64,000 nucleotides of DNA from Pseudohongiella sp. (GTDB taxonomy: Bacteria; Pseudomonadota; Gammaproteobacteria; Pseudomonadales; Pseudohongiellaceae), in contig NZ_DRFV01000001.1 of assembly GCF_011050365.1 (NCBI RefSeq), positions 248,001 through 312,000 of the forward strand, given 5' to 3'. A model generated the notes under the pieces. The model was not told where the DNA came from and ran no database searches. It was given only the letters and a program-made list of their open reading frames with translations. Within the stretch, counting starts at the first letter, position 1; the number at the start of each line of letters is the position of its first letter. Shown piece after piece: positions 1-8,893 of this stretch. The position numbers and the translations under genes are program-made.

Positions 1-11
1 GGTTGGAGGGG

Positions 12-953
12 TTACCTGTTGTGTTTCATGATTAAAACATCGCAAGGGGTATCGTAGAGGATTTTTTCTGCCGTGCTGCCAATGATGGCGTTCTCGACGA
101 CATTGCGTGACAGCGCGCCAAGCACCAGCACGTTAGCGCGGTCCTTGCGAATGGTTTGCAGCAGGGTCTTGATCAGATCGCCGCGGGTCATGGTTACCTG
201 GTCGTCTGTCAGGCCGTGCGCAGTAATGAGTGAGTGGACCCGACCCCAGTGGATGGTCCGTACTTCCCGGACATAGTCTTCGGCATCAACCACCTTGGGA
301 AACATGGCGCTCAGGTCGGGAAAGTAGCAATGGAATACCCGGGCATTGAGTTGCAATGACTTCGCCAGCGTGACCGTGGTATCAAGCAGCAAATGATCAA
401 GCTGGTTTTGTTCCGCCTTGCTGTGCAATGGATCAACAGAGGCCATGATGGCGCCGTCTTCGGCCCAGGGCCGGGCCTTCACTAACAGCAATGGCGAGGG
501 ACAGCTTTTAACCAGCTTCCAGTCGGTGTTGGTGATCAGTATGCGCGACAGTGCTGACTGTTTTTGCACGCTTTTCAGCGTCATGTCGGGCTCGAATTCG
601 CGTATTTTGCCCAGGATGACGTCAGCGCCATTTTTGTCGGTGCTAAAATAGGTTTCCGTTTCAATGCCCTGCGCTTCAAACCGGGCTTTTAGCGCCGTCA
701 GACGGGATTGATAGTGTTCGGTGAAAAGCTGTTTCTGGGTGCGAAAGAACCGTGACGCCAGCCCTGGTGTCACGTCGCTGGGTTGCGGCAGTACATTGGC
801 CTTGTTCATCAGCAACAGGACGCGCGATTTACCATAGAAAGCCAGCAGAATGGCTCTTTCAATGACAAAGTCACTGTCGATGTCGGGGTCGACAATGACC
901 AATAGTTTTTTCAGGTTTTTCACAATCTTGCTTGCCCCACCCAGGTCCGCCAT
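12..953 (-). CDS. tandem universal stress protein (UspE-like)
   Basis: The 313-residue product has two Usp-type alpha/beta domains in tandem (about residues 15-155 and 165-313), the architecture of UspE-like cytoplasmic stress proteins. The second domain ends in a region (VLVLGALSRNVVENAIIGST) that resembles the nucleotide-binding loop, but the second glycine of the GxxG element is an arginine, so ATP binding is doubtful. It starts at an ATG and has no signal peptide. It lies 64 bases after speE on the same strand and may share the speD-speE transcript. The family is linked to survival under stress; its substrate or partner is unknown. Confidence 0.85.
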   Translation of the reverse strand: MADLGGASKIVKNLKKLLVIVDPDIDSDFVIERAILLAFYGKSRVLLLMNKANVLPQPSDVTPGLASRFFRTQKQLFTEHYQSRLTALKARFEAQGIETETYFSTDKNGADVILGKIREFEPDMTLKSVQKQSALSRILITNTDWKLVKSCPSPLLLVKARPWAEDGAIMASVDPLHSKAEQNQLDHLLLDTTVTLAKSLQLNARVFHCYFPDLSAMFPKVVDAEDYVREVRTIHWGRVHSLITAHGLTDDQVTMTRGDLIKTLLQTIRKDRANVLVLGALSRNVVENAIIGSTAEKILYDTPCDVLIMKHNR

Positions 954-1017
954 ATCAGCGACTCATATTGGGTAAACAACCCTCTGCTTGTCAAGTCGCG
1001 CAGATTTGGTGCGGGCG

Positions 1018-1884
1018 TCAGGCGTGTTTCAGCGGGGCCAGTTTGTCCAGCACATACTGTGGCAGGGCAAAGGCGGCGTGATGCAGCTCGGGGGTGTAGT
1101 AGCGACTGTGGATAGCGCTGGCCTGCCAGCGTTTTTGTAGCGTTGCCAGGTCGGTGCGGCGCAGAGAAGGTTCGTCGCTGGCCCAGGCAAAGGTCATGAT
1201 GCCGCCAACGTAGGTCGGTACGGCCGCGCCATAGAAGTGCCAGTCCCGGTACAGGCGATTGAGACGACCTGCGGTGTTGGTGACTTCGTCTGTTTGCATG
1301 AATACGACACCGTTCTGTGTCACCAGAATGCCACCGGGATTGAGGCAGCGCTGGCATCCTGCGTAAAAATCCTTGGTGAACAGAATTTCGCCGGGCCCTT
1401 GCGGATCAGTGGAGTCGGAGATGATAACGTCAAAACGCTGATCGGTGGTTTGCACAAAATCGAAGCCGTCGCCGATGACGATATTGGCGCGCGGGTCGTC
1501 GTAAGCCCCGTCGCTGTGGGCGGGCAGGTACTCACGCGCCATGTCGATGACAGCCTGGTCGATTTCAACCTGGGTGACATGTGCAACCGATTGGTGCCGG
1601 CAGACTTCACGCAGAATGCCGCCATCGCCTCCACCGATAATAAGTACGCGGGTGGCGTTGCCATGCGCCATCAGCGGCACGTGAGTCAGCATCTCGTGGT
1701 AGATGAACTCGTCACGCTCGGTGGTCTGGACGATACCGTCGAGCGCCATGACGCGACCAAATTGACGGTTGTTGAAAATCATCAGGTGTTGATGGTCGGT
1801 TTTGTGTTCAAACAGGACTTCGTCGACAGTGAAAGACTGGCCATAGCCCGAATAAAGTGTTTCTGTCCAATGACGAGCTGACAT
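1018..1884 (-). CDS. speE: spermidine synthase
   Basis: This 288-residue aminopropyltransferase transfers the aminopropyl group of decarboxylated S-adenosylmethionine to putrescine. The glycine-rich nucleotide-binding motif [13 protein letters not shown] and the catalytic-region motif [15 protein letters not shown] are both visible, and the length matches bacterial SpeE. The start ATG is preceded by AGGAGA. The gene lies 100 bases downstream of speD on the same strand, so the two enzymes that make and use decarboxylated SAM are probably co-transcribed. It acts in the cytoplasm. Confidence 0.96.
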   Translation of the reverse strand: MSARHWTETLYSGYGQSFTVDEVLFEHKTDHQHLMIFNNRQFGRVMALDGIVQTTERDEFIYHEMLTHVPLMAHGNATRVLIIGGGDGGILREVCRHQSVAHVTQVEIDQAVIDMAREYLPAHSDGAYDDPRANIVIGDGFDFVQTTDQRFDVIISDSTDPQGPGEILFTKDFYAGCQRCLNPGGILVTQNGVVFMQTDEVTNTAGRLNRLYRDWHFYGAAVPTYVGGIMTFAWASDEPSLRRTDLATLQKRWQASAIHSRYYTPELHHAAFALPQYVLDKLAPLKHA

Positions 1885-1984
1885 CCGGCGTCTCCTGTGG
1901 CGACAAGGCGGTACTGCGACGAAAGGGGTGGGGCTGGAGGTGCCTGCGCGCCGGGTGGCACGCAGGCAGTGTTGACGGCCTGCT

Positions 1985-2473
1985 TTACTCTTCGGTTGCC
2001 GGCTGGGTCAAACCGCGAAGTTGTTCGCCAACGGTTACGCGCGTCGGGTGGAAGGCTTCCTTAAGAATAGGAACCGCCTTTTCCGGTTGCGCATCGCCGC
2101 ACATAAAGATATCGAATGCGGCATAACCACGCTCCGGCCAGGTATGCACACTGATGTGTGATTCGGCCAGTACCGCAACGCCGGAAATGCCGCCGTTGGG
2201 GGTAAAGTGATGCATGTGAATGTGCAGCAGGGTGGCGCCGCAGTGATCAACGCAGTCGCGGAAGGCTTTTTCCATGGTGTCGAGGTCGGTCAGATTCTCA
2301 GCGCCCCAGAAGTCTATCAGCAAATGCGTACCGGCAAATTCCAGTCCATTGCGGTGAATAAAGTGATCTTTCGCATCGTCCGCGGGCGCACCGGTGAAAG
2401 TAGGCCATTCACTCTCGTTCGCGCTGGTGTCGGTTGGTTTGAGAGACTCTTTAATGGAGGAGATTGTGCTCAT
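1985..2473 (-). CDS. speD: S-adenosylmethionine decarboxylase proenzyme
   Basis: The 162-residue product carries the class 1B self-cleavage site [12 protein letters not shown]. The serine of ESH becomes the pyruvoyl prosthetic group after autocleavage into beta and alpha chains. Downstream [12 protein letters not shown] is the conserved alpha-chain core. The enzyme decarboxylates SAM for SpeE. The N-terminus has an extra 40 or so residues compared with the shortest class 1B enzymes, including [15 protein letters not shown], so the start could be internal; the annotated ATG at 2473 is the first in frame. It probably heads the speD-speE(-usp) transcript. Confidence 0.95.
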   Translation of the reverse strand: MSTISSIKESLKPTDTSANESEWPTFTGAPADDAKDHFIHRNGLEFAGTHLLIDFWGAENLTDLDTMEKAFRDCVDHCGATLLHIHMHHFTPNGGISGVAVLAESHISVHTWPERGYAAFDIFMCGDAQPEKAVPILKEAFHPTRVTVGEQLRGLTQPATEE

Positions 2474-2967
2474 AATCCGGGCCCCAAAAAAAGATGGCGG
2501 TGAACTTATAAACCTGCGTTTTGCTGCGACTAAACAGTATGCGTCGGGCTATAAGCCTCCACACCATGCGTGGTAAATTTATCAATGACGGTCGAACTGC
2601 TCGAAGTTTTAATTTCGAGAAGTGACAGAGGGAACGCAGTTTATGGATTTTTGGCTGAAATACAAGTGAATTTTGCGTTTTTTTGCCGTTCCTGCGCTGA
2701 TTTTGCTCGGAAAGGGGACGGAGGATATTTTCACGCAGGGCGGTCTTCAAAGCCGCGCTTATATCCTCCGTCCCCTTTACGCGCTCCCGCAGCGCGGTTT
2801 CTAAAACCGCATCTATATCTGCCGTCCCCTTAAAACCAGGTAAGGATCAGTGGCAGCCGGCTTCCGGAATCAGCGTGACGCTCCTCCGCAAGCGTCGCTC
2901 GCTGTCCCACTACTCCCGAAATCCTCGATTGAGGCAAGTGCCTGGAGGCTGGCTGCGGGTCTGAGTA
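2474..2967. other. gene-free region with REP-like repeats
   Basis: About 490 bases separate the speD start from the 3' end of an acyl-CoA dehydrogenase. The part nearest speD should hold its promoter: on the minus strand a TTTATAAG element occurs about 45 bases before the ATG. The middle holds the inverted repeats listed separately at 2711-2835. The part 2857-2960 is a GC-rich imperfect inverted repeat (GCAGCC near its left end, GGCTGC near its right end). I see no convincing gene; the short open frames here lack ribosome binding sites and known motifs. Confidence 0.6.
2711..2835. repeat. REP-like inverted repeats with GGGGACGGAGG arms
   Basis: AAAGGGGACGGAGGATAT (2711-2728) is exactly complementary to ATATCCTCCGTCCCCTTT (2761-2778). 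A related third arm, ATATCTGCCGTCCCCTT, ends the block near 2831. The segments between the arms contain small hairpins of their own, such as GCGGTTTCTAAAACCGC. A similar palindrome lies at 39231-39271. Elements with this GGGGACRGA/TCYGTCCCC core are common next to RAYT-type transposase genes in proteobacteria, but no transposase is in this window, so the link is inference. Confidence 0.75.
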
Positions 2968-4116
2968 TCAGGAAGCGTCCTTGATCATGTTGCGGGCGAT
3001 GATGATCTGCTGGATCTGACTGGTGCCCTCATAGAGACGGAACAGTCGCACGTCGCGGTAGAAACGCTCAACGGCATATTCAGAGATGTAACCGGCGCCG
3101 CCGTGGATCTGCACGGCACGGTCCGCGACCCGGCCAACCATTTCGGTGGCGAACAGTTTACAGGCGGCCGATTCGGTGCTGATGTTTTTGCTTTCGTCAC
3201 GCATACGGGCGGCATCCAGCACCATACACTTGGCGGCGTAGCTTTCGGTTTTGGAGTCGGCCAGCATGGCCTGGATGAGCTGATGTTCAGCGATCGCTTT
3301 GCCGAACTGCTTACGTTCGATGGCATAATGCAGCGCATCGTCAATCAGGCGCTCAGCGATACCAACGCTGAAGCCGGCAATGTGCAGACGTCCGCGGTCG
3401 AGTACTTTCATCGCGGTGATGAAGCCCTGGCCTTCTTCGCCAATCAGGTTGGCGGCGGGCACACGGCAATCTTCAAAGATGACGTCACAGGTCAGTGAGC
3501 CGGCCTGACCCATTTTCTTGTCGATGGCGCCCAGGGTTATGCCCGGTGTACCTTTTTCCACAATAAAGGCAGAGATGCCGCGAGCGCCTTTGATTTCTGG
3601 ATTGGTCCGCGCCATCACATTGAAGGTGTCGGCAACCGGGCCATTGGTAATGTAGCGCTTGGTACCGTTGATGATGTAATGATCACCGTCGCGCACGGCT
3701 GTTGTTTTCAGCGCGGCGGCATCGGAGCCCACATCCGGTTCGGTCAGGCAGAAGCAGCCTACCCACTCGCCACTGGCATACTTGGGCAGAAATTTCTGTT
3801 TCTGTTCTTCGGTGCCATCAAATACCACAGCGGCTGAACCGATACCGTTATTGGTGCCCAGAATCGAGCGGAAGGCGGGTGATGTGCGACCCAGTGCCAT
3901 GGCAACATGAATCTCTTCTTCCATGGTCAGGCCCAGGCCGCCGTACTCTTCCGGAATCGTCATGCCGAACAGGCCAAGTTCTTTCATTTCCTGAATAATG
4001 TCGTCAGGAACCTTGTATTCTTCTGCCACCTGCTGCTCAGCGGGAACCAACCTCTCGCGAACAAAACGGTCAACAATATCAATGAGTTGATTAAGCGTTT
4101 CCTGGTCTCGTATCAT
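2968..4116 (-). CDS. acyl-CoA dehydrogenase
   Basis: This 382-residue FAD-dependent acyl-CoA dehydrogenase makes the alpha,beta double bond in acyl-CoA oxidation and passes electrons to ETF. The N-terminal helical domain, the middle domain (CFCLTEPDVGSDAAAL, YIINGTKRYITNG) and the C-terminal domain (AVQIHGGAGYISEYAVERFYRD) are complete. The C-terminal LYEGTSQIQ holds the usual catalytic glutamate of short- and medium-chain types. It is divergent from the thiolase and hydratase genes starting at 4278, with a 161-base shared promoter region. The chain-length preference cannot be read from sequence. Confidence 0.93.
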   Translation of the reverse strand: MIRDQETLNQLIDIVDRFVRERLVPAEQQVAEEYKVPDDIIQEMKELGLFGMTIPEEYGGLGLTMEEEIHVAMALGRTSPAFRSILGTNNGIGSAAVVFDGTEEQKQKFLPKYASGEWVGCFCLTEPDVGSDAAALKTTAVRDGDHYIINGTKRYITNGPVADTFNVMARTNPEIKGARGISAFIVEKGTPGITLGAIDKKMGQAGSLTCDVIFEDCRVPAANLIGEEGQGFITAMKVLDRGRLHIAGFSVGIAERLIDDALHYAIERKQFGKAIAEHQLIQAMLADSKTESYAAKCMVLDAARMRDESKNISTESAACKLFATEMVGRVADRAVQIHGGAGYISEYAVERFYRDVRLFRLYEGTSQIQQIIIARNMIKDAS

Positions 4117-4277
4117 GCTTAGCCTCTGCCGTAAACGTTGCCAATAATTCTATAGAACGAAAGCTCGTCATAATAACGCGATTGCCTGTCCCGAGTCGAA
4201 TTCCACGGTATGTTTGCTTGTGCTACCATTGCGGCCCTGCTTATTTTGCATGCTATGGGGAACAAGAGAACAGTCCT

Positions 4278-5492
4278 ATGAGTCAATTACACGAAGCCTT
4301 TATTTATGATGGTGGCCGCACCGCATTTGGTCGTCACGGGGGTGCCTTGTCGCCCTTGCGCCCTGATGATTTGCTCGCTCATGTGATCAGAACGGTTGTT
4401 GGACGAAATGTGTTCAGCCCGGAGGCCTATGAGGATGTCATCATGGGCAATACCAATCAGGCCGGCGAGGATTGTCGCAACGTGGGCCGTTTTGCTGCGT
4501 TGCTGGCAGGTATGCCGACCTCGGTCGCTGGTCTGACTGTCAATCGTTTGTGTGGTTCCGGCCTGGCCGCAGTGCTGGACGCCAGTCGGGGTGTGAAAGC
4601 CGGTGAAGGCGGCCTGTTTGTTGCCGGTGGGGTCGAGTCCATGAGCCGCGCGCCGCTGATTCTGTCCAAGGCCCAGTCCGCGTTTGATCGCGGCCAGCAG
4701 ATAGCTGACAGTACTTTGGGGGCGAGATTTACCAATCCGTTGATTTCCAAAGGGTTTGGTGATGACACCATGCCGCAGACGGCGGACAATATCGCCAGCG
4801 ACCTGGGCATCAGCCGGGAAGACAGTGATGCATTTGCCGCGGCTTCTCAGGCGAAGTACGAAGCTGCCCGCGTGGCCGGGTTCTTCAAAGACGAAATAAT
4901 ACCGGTAGAAGTGCCGCAGGGCCGCAAGAAGCCGCCGCGAGTTGTGGATGCCGATGAGCATCCGCGCGCCGACTCCACTGCGCAAGTGCTTGCAGGGCTG
5001 CGACCGCTGTTTGAGGGTGGCGTGGTTACTGCGGGTAACGCCTCCGGTATCAATGACGGCGCCGCCGCATTGATTATCGGCAATGCCGCGATGGGTGAGA
5101 AGTATGGTGTCAAACCGCGTGGCCGTATTATCGCCGGTGCCGTTGCTGGCGTAGAGCCCCGGGTGATGGGTCTGGGACCGGTGTTTGCTGCGCGCAAAGC
5201 GTTGGATCGCGCAGGGTTGAAACTGTCCGATATGGATATCATTGAAATCAACGAAGCATTTGCGACCCAGGTCCTGGGCTGTCTGAAAATGCTGGAAGTG
5301 GACTTTAATGATCCGCGCGTTAACCCCAACGGCGGTGCCATCGCTGTGGGCCATCCGCTGGGTGCGTCAGGCGCCCGCATTGCGCTGACAACGTTGCGTG
5401 AGCTCGAGCGAACCGGTGGCCGTTATGCAATGGTCAGCTTGTGTATCGGTATTGGCCAGGGTGTTGCTGCCGTCATTGAGCGCCTTGACTGA
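4278..5492 (+). CDS. acetyl-CoA acyltransferase (thiolase)
   Basis: This is a 404-residue degradative thiolase that cleaves 3-ketoacyl-CoA with CoA. The acyl-accepting cysteine is in VNRLCGSGLAA (about C92), the catalytic histidine in GGAIAVGHPLGASGAR, and the second cysteine in SLCIGIGQG. The frame is open from 4182, but the ATG at 4278 begins the conserved MSQLHEAFIYDGGRTAFGRHGG and is preferred. The sequence resembles the 3-oxoadipyl-CoA thiolase branch (PcaF/PaaJ) as much as FadA, so the true substrate is open. It is followed 107 bases later by the FadB-like gene and probably co-transcribed. Confidence 0.93.
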   Translation: MSQLHEAFIYDGGRTAFGRHGGALSPLRPDDLLAHVIRTVVGRNVFSPEAYEDVIMGNTNQAGEDCRNVGRFAALLAGMPTSVAGLTVNRLCGSGLAAVLDASRGVKAGEGGLFVAGGVESMSRAPLILSKAQSAFDRGQQIADSTLGARFTNPLISKGFGDDTMPQTADNIASDLGISREDSDAFAAASQAKYEAARVAGFFKDEIIPVEVPQGRKKPPRVVDADEHPRADSTAQVLAGLRPLFEGGVVTAGNASGINDGAAALIIGNAAMGEKYGVKPRGRIIAGAVAGVEPRVMGLGPVFAARKALDRAGLKLSDMDIIEINEAFATQVLGCLKMLEVDFNDPRVNPNGGAIAVGHPLGASGARIALTTLRELERTGGRYAMVSLCIGIGQGVAAVIERLD

Positions 5493-5599
5493 ACAACTTT
5501 TTACTTTAATTCCGGAATCAGTGTTTAGTTATACGATTGCCAATAAATGCTGAGTTCCGGGAAACTAAATTTTCTGAAAATCATGTAAAGGATTCACTC

Positions 5600-7705
5600 A
5601 TGTCCAGTGTCGTCAGTTACGAAATCGTCAAAAATATTGGTGTCATCAAAGTTGACAGCCCGCCCGTCAACGCTTTGTCTCAAGCAGTCCGCGAAGGGAT
5701 TCTGACTGCCGTGCAAAATGCACAGAAAGATGACACCGATGCGTTGGTGTTGATGTGCGAAGGTCGCACATTCATTGCAGGTGCCGATATCACTGAATTC
5801 GGCAAGCCACCGAAGGACCCGTCGCTGCCTGATGTACTGACTGCGCTGGAAAACTCTTCCAAGCTGGTGGTCGCTGCCATTCACGGCACCGCGCTGGGTG
5901 GCGGGTTTGAAACCGCACTGAGCTGCCACTACCGATGTGCTGTACCGTCGGCGAAAGTAGGCCTGCCCGAAGTGAAGCTGGGCTTGTTGCCTGGCGCCGG
6001 CGGCACCCAGCGCGTGCCACGCATTGCGGGTGTCAAGGCGGCGCTGGACATGATTACCAGGGGTGACCCGATTGCAGCAGCCAAGGCCAGCGATATGGGG
6101 CTGATTGACGAAGTGTTAAGTGGCGATGATCTGAAAGCGGCGGCTGTGGCCTATGCGCAGGATCTGGTTGAGTCTGGCGCGCCTCTGAAGCGTGTGCGCG
6201 ACATAACGATCGACCCTGCCAGCATTGAGCCGGGCTTTTTCGACGGCTACCGCAAGGCGTTGGCCAAGCGCGCCCGTGGTCAGATTGCCCAGGACAGAAT
6301 CGTGTCCTGCGTCGAAGCAGCGGTCTACAAGTCCATGGACGAAGGTCTGGCGGTTGAGCGGGAGCTGTTTACCGAGCTGGTTACTTCGCCACAGTCCCGA
6401 GCCATGCGTCATGCCTTCTTTGCTGAGCGTGAAGCGACGAAGATCAAGGGACTGCCGAAGGACACGCCGGTGCGCGATATCAAAAAGGTCGCCATCATCG
6501 GTGGCGGCACCATGGGTGGTGGTATTGCCATGTGTTTTGCCAACGCTGGTATTCCGGTGATCATGGTTGAGATCAATGATGAAGCGCTGGAGCGCGGTCT
6601 GGGCATCATCCGCAAAAACTACACCATCACTGTGCAGAAAGGTCGCATGTCGGAGCAGGACATGGACAAGCGCATGGCGTTGATCAGTGGCACTACTGAC
6701 TATGCTGACCTGGGCGATGTGGATCTGGCCATTGAGGCCGTGTTTGAAAATCCGGATATCAAGAAAGAAGTATTTACCAAGCTGGACGCGGCCTGCAAGC
6801 CGGGCGCGATTCTGGCGTCCAATACTTCTTACCAGGATGTGAATCTGATCGCTGAAGCGACCAAGCGCCCGCAGGATGTTGTCGGCATGCACTTCTTCAG
6901 CCCGGCCAATGTGATGAAGTTGCTTGAAGTTGTGCGCGCTGACAAGACCGCGGACGATGTGCTGGCCACAGTCATGCAGATCGGCAAGAAAATCGGCAAG
7001 GTCTGTGCGCTGTCACGCGTCTGTTACGGCTTTATCGGCAACCGCATGTTGCAGGGCTACGGTCGTCAGGCACACATGTTGCTGCTCGATGGCGCGACCC
7101 CGGAGCAGGTCGATTCGGCGGCCGAAGAATTCGGCATGGCCATGGGCCCGCTGGCAGTGGGTGATCTGGCTGGCCTGGATATCGGATACAAGGCGCGCCA
7201 GGCACGTACCGATGTTGAGCATGACCCGAAAACGCATTGTATTGCCACCGCGCTGGTGGAGATGGGTCGCATGGGGCAAAAGACAGGTGCCGGGTACTAC
7301 AAATATGATGCGGCCACCCGGGCGCGTCAGAATGACCCGGAAGTGGAAGCCCTGATTCGTGAGAAAGCCAAGGAGCTGGGTATCGAGCAGCGTGAAATCA
7401 GCAAGCAGGAAATTGTCGATCGCCTGTTCTTCCCGTTGATCAATGAAGGCGCTCTGATTCTGGATGAAGGCATCGCTCAGCGTCCGGGTGATATCGACGT
7501 GGTGTATCTGTACGGTTATGGATTCCCCGCTGCCAAAGGCGGCCCCATGTTCTACGCCGATGAGGTGGGTCTGAAAAACGTGGTGGCGCGCATCAATGAA
7601 TTTGCCCGAACTCTGGGTGAAGACTACTGGAAGCCGGCACCATTGCTGGTCAAACTGGCCAGCGAAGAAAAAACCTTTGCCGACTGGGCCAAAGAGAACT
7701 CGTAA
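5600..7705 (+). CDS. enoyl-CoA hydratase/3-hydroxyacyl-CoA dehydrogenase (FadB/FadJ-like)
   Basis: The 701-residue multifunctional beta-oxidation enzyme starts with an enoyl-CoA hydratase/isomerase domain (ADITEF, HGTALGGGFETALSCHYR, LPEVKLGLLPGAGGTQRVPR; about residues 10-195). It continues with an NAD-binding 3-hydroxyacyl-CoA dehydrogenase domain (GGGTMGGGIAMCFANAG, HFFSPANVMKLLEVV; about 295-475) and two C-terminal dehydrogenase domains. The frame is open from 5537, but the ATG at 5600 follows AAAGGA and begins the conserved part. With the upstream thiolase and divergent acyl-CoA dehydrogenase it forms an almost complete beta-oxidation cycle. It is slightly shorter than E. coli FadB. Confidence 0.95.
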   Translation: MSSVVSYEIVKNIGVIKVDSPPVNALSQAVREGILTAVQNAQKDDTDALVLMCEGRTFIAGADITEFGKPPKDPSLPDVLTALENSSKLVVAAIHGTALGGGFETALSCHYRCAVPSAKVGLPEVKLGLLPGAGGTQRVPRIAGVKAALDMITRGDPIAAAKASDMGLIDEVLSGDDLKAAAVAYAQDLVESGAPLKRVRDITIDPASIEPGFFDGYRKALAKRARGQIAQDRIVSCVEAAVYKSMDEGLAVERELFTELVTSPQSRAMRHAFFAEREATKIKGLPKDTPVRDIKKVAIIGGGTMGGGIAMCFANAGIPVIMVEINDEALERGLGIIRKNYTITVQKGRMSEQDMDKRMALISGTTDYADLGDVDLAIEAVFENPDIKKEVFTKLDAACKPGAILASNTSYQDVNLIAEATKRPQDVVGMHFFSPANVMKLLEVVRADKTADDVLATVMQIGKKIGKVCALSRVCYGFIGNRMLQGYGRQAHMLLLDGATPEQVDSAAEEFGMAMGPLAVGDLAGLDIGYKARQARTDVEHDPKTHCIATALVEMGRMGQKTGAGYYKYDAATRARQNDPEVEALIREKAKELGIEQREISKQEIVDRLFFPLINEGALILDEGIAQRPGDIDVVYLYGYGFPAAKGGPMFYADEVGLKNVVARINEFARTLGEDYWKPAPLLVKLASEEKTFADWAKENS

Positions 7706-7731
7706 AGAGACAACGCACAAGGGGAACAAGC

Positions 7732-8769
7732 ATGATTGCTTATCAAACTGCGGCGCCTGGCGCGCCGCTGGAGCGGATAGAGACGGCAACACCGACCCCG
7801 GCAGGCACCGAAGTGCTGGTAAAGATGGTCGCCTGTGGCGTTTGTCACTCCGATATCCACCTGCACGATGGTGAATTTAATCTGGGCAACGACAAGAAGC
7901 TGGAAGTTGGCCGTCCCGGACTGGTACTGGGTCACGAAATCTTCGGCGAAGTGGTTGCTGTCGGCCCTGATGCGCAGGGTGTCGCGGTGGGAGATCGCCG
8001 TGTTGTGTATCCCTGGATTGGCTGTGGCGACTGTGCTTCCTGCCGTCGTGGTGAGGAGCACCTGTGCACGCCGGGTCGCGGTCTGGGCACGGTCGCACAG
8101 GGCGGTTTCGCGGATCACGTGGTGGTGCCGCATCCACGTTACCTGTTTGACAAAGGCAGTGTCGACGACTCGCTGGCATCGACTTATGCCTGCTCCGGCC
8201 TGACTGCTTACAGCGCCCTGAAAAAGGTGGGTGAATTGACCGACGGCGATGAAGTCGTGCTGATCGGCGCCGGTGGTGTTGGCATGATGGCGCTTCAGGT
8301 CGCGTTGGCACAAGGCATCAAGCCCATCGTTGTGGATATTGATGACAGCAAGCTTGAAGCCGCCAGGGCACTGGGTGCCAAGGCCGTCTTTAACTCAGGT
8401 GACAGAGCCACGGTGAAAGAGATCAAGAAACTGACGGGCGGTGGCGCGTTTGCCGCGATCGATTTTGTCGGTGCTGAGGCTTCGGTCAATTATGGTCTGG
8501 GCTGTCTGCGCAAAGGCGGCAAGATCATCATTGTGGGTCTTTATGGCGGTGCTCTGAATATTCCGCTGCCCTTTATCCCGATGAATGCCCGTATTATTCA
8601 GGGTACTTACGTCGGCAGTCTGCAGGAGATGGGTGAGCTGATGACACTGGTTCGGGCAGGCAAGATTGCGCCGATCAGGATCGAAGAACGCCCGCTGGAT
8701 CAGGCCAGTCAGGCCCTGGCTGATCTGAAGGCCGGGCAGGTCCAGGGGCGCGTGGTACTGAGAGGTTGA
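7732..8769 (+). CDS. zinc-dependent alcohol dehydrogenase
   Basis: This is a 345-residue medium-chain dehydrogenase. The catalytic zinc ligands are in CGVCHSD and GHE, the structural zinc site is CGDCASCRRGEEHLC, and the nucleotide-binding glycine motif is GAGGVGMMALQ, followed by an aspartate (VVDIDD) that suggests NAD rather than NADP. It lies 26 bases after the FadB-like gene and is probably in the same operon, where it could oxidise an alcohol entering the beta-oxidation pathway. The substrate is not determinable from sequence. Confidence 0.92.
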   Translation: MIAYQTAAPGAPLERIETATPTPAGTEVLVKMVACGVCHSDIHLHDGEFNLGNDKKLEVGRPGLVLGHEIFGEVVAVGPDAQGVAVGDRRVVYPWIGCGDCASCRRGEEHLCTPGRGLGTVAQGGFADHVVVPHPRYLFDKGSVDDSLASTYACSGLTAYSALKKVGELTDGDEVVLIGAGGVGMMALQVALAQGIKPIVVDIDDSKLEAARALGAKAVFNSGDRATVKEIKKLTGGGAFAAIDFVGAEASVNYGLGCLRKGGKIIIVGLYGGALNIPLPFIPMNARIIQGTYVGSLQEMGELMTLVRAGKIAPIRIEERPLDQASQALADLKAGQVQGRVVLRG

Positions 8770-8777
8770 CAACCGTG

Positions 8778-8814
8778 TTTTGCTCATTTCGCAGTGCCGG
8801 CGAAATGAGCAAAA
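8778..8814. terminator. perfect 15-bp inverted repeat after the beta-oxidation operon
   Basis: TTTTGCTCATTTCGC (8778-8792) and GCGAAATGAGCAAAA (8800-8814) are fully complementary around a 7-base loop, starting 9 bases after the alcohol dehydrogenase stop. The T and A tracts are part of the stem, so it could work as a terminator in either direction, but there is no further T-run downstream on the plus strand. Confidence 0.7.
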
Positions 8815-8893
8815 ACAGTCAATTCAGCTGATTTCAGGCTTGTTGCCTGATATCCTGAAGACTAGATCACCATTCAGGCCGCAGCGATCCATC

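Noticed and set aside
2451-2750. 99-residue minus-strand open frame upstream of speD
   Set aside because: It overlaps the speD start and the repeat block, and the product is basic with no motif.
4287-5354. 355-residue minus-strand open frame inside the thiolase gene
   Set aside because: It is antisense to a gene with clear catalytic motifs, has no recognisable domain, and is an expected shadow in high-GC coding DNA. The same applies to 6116-6892, 23957-24814, 40221-40940 and 45384-46172.
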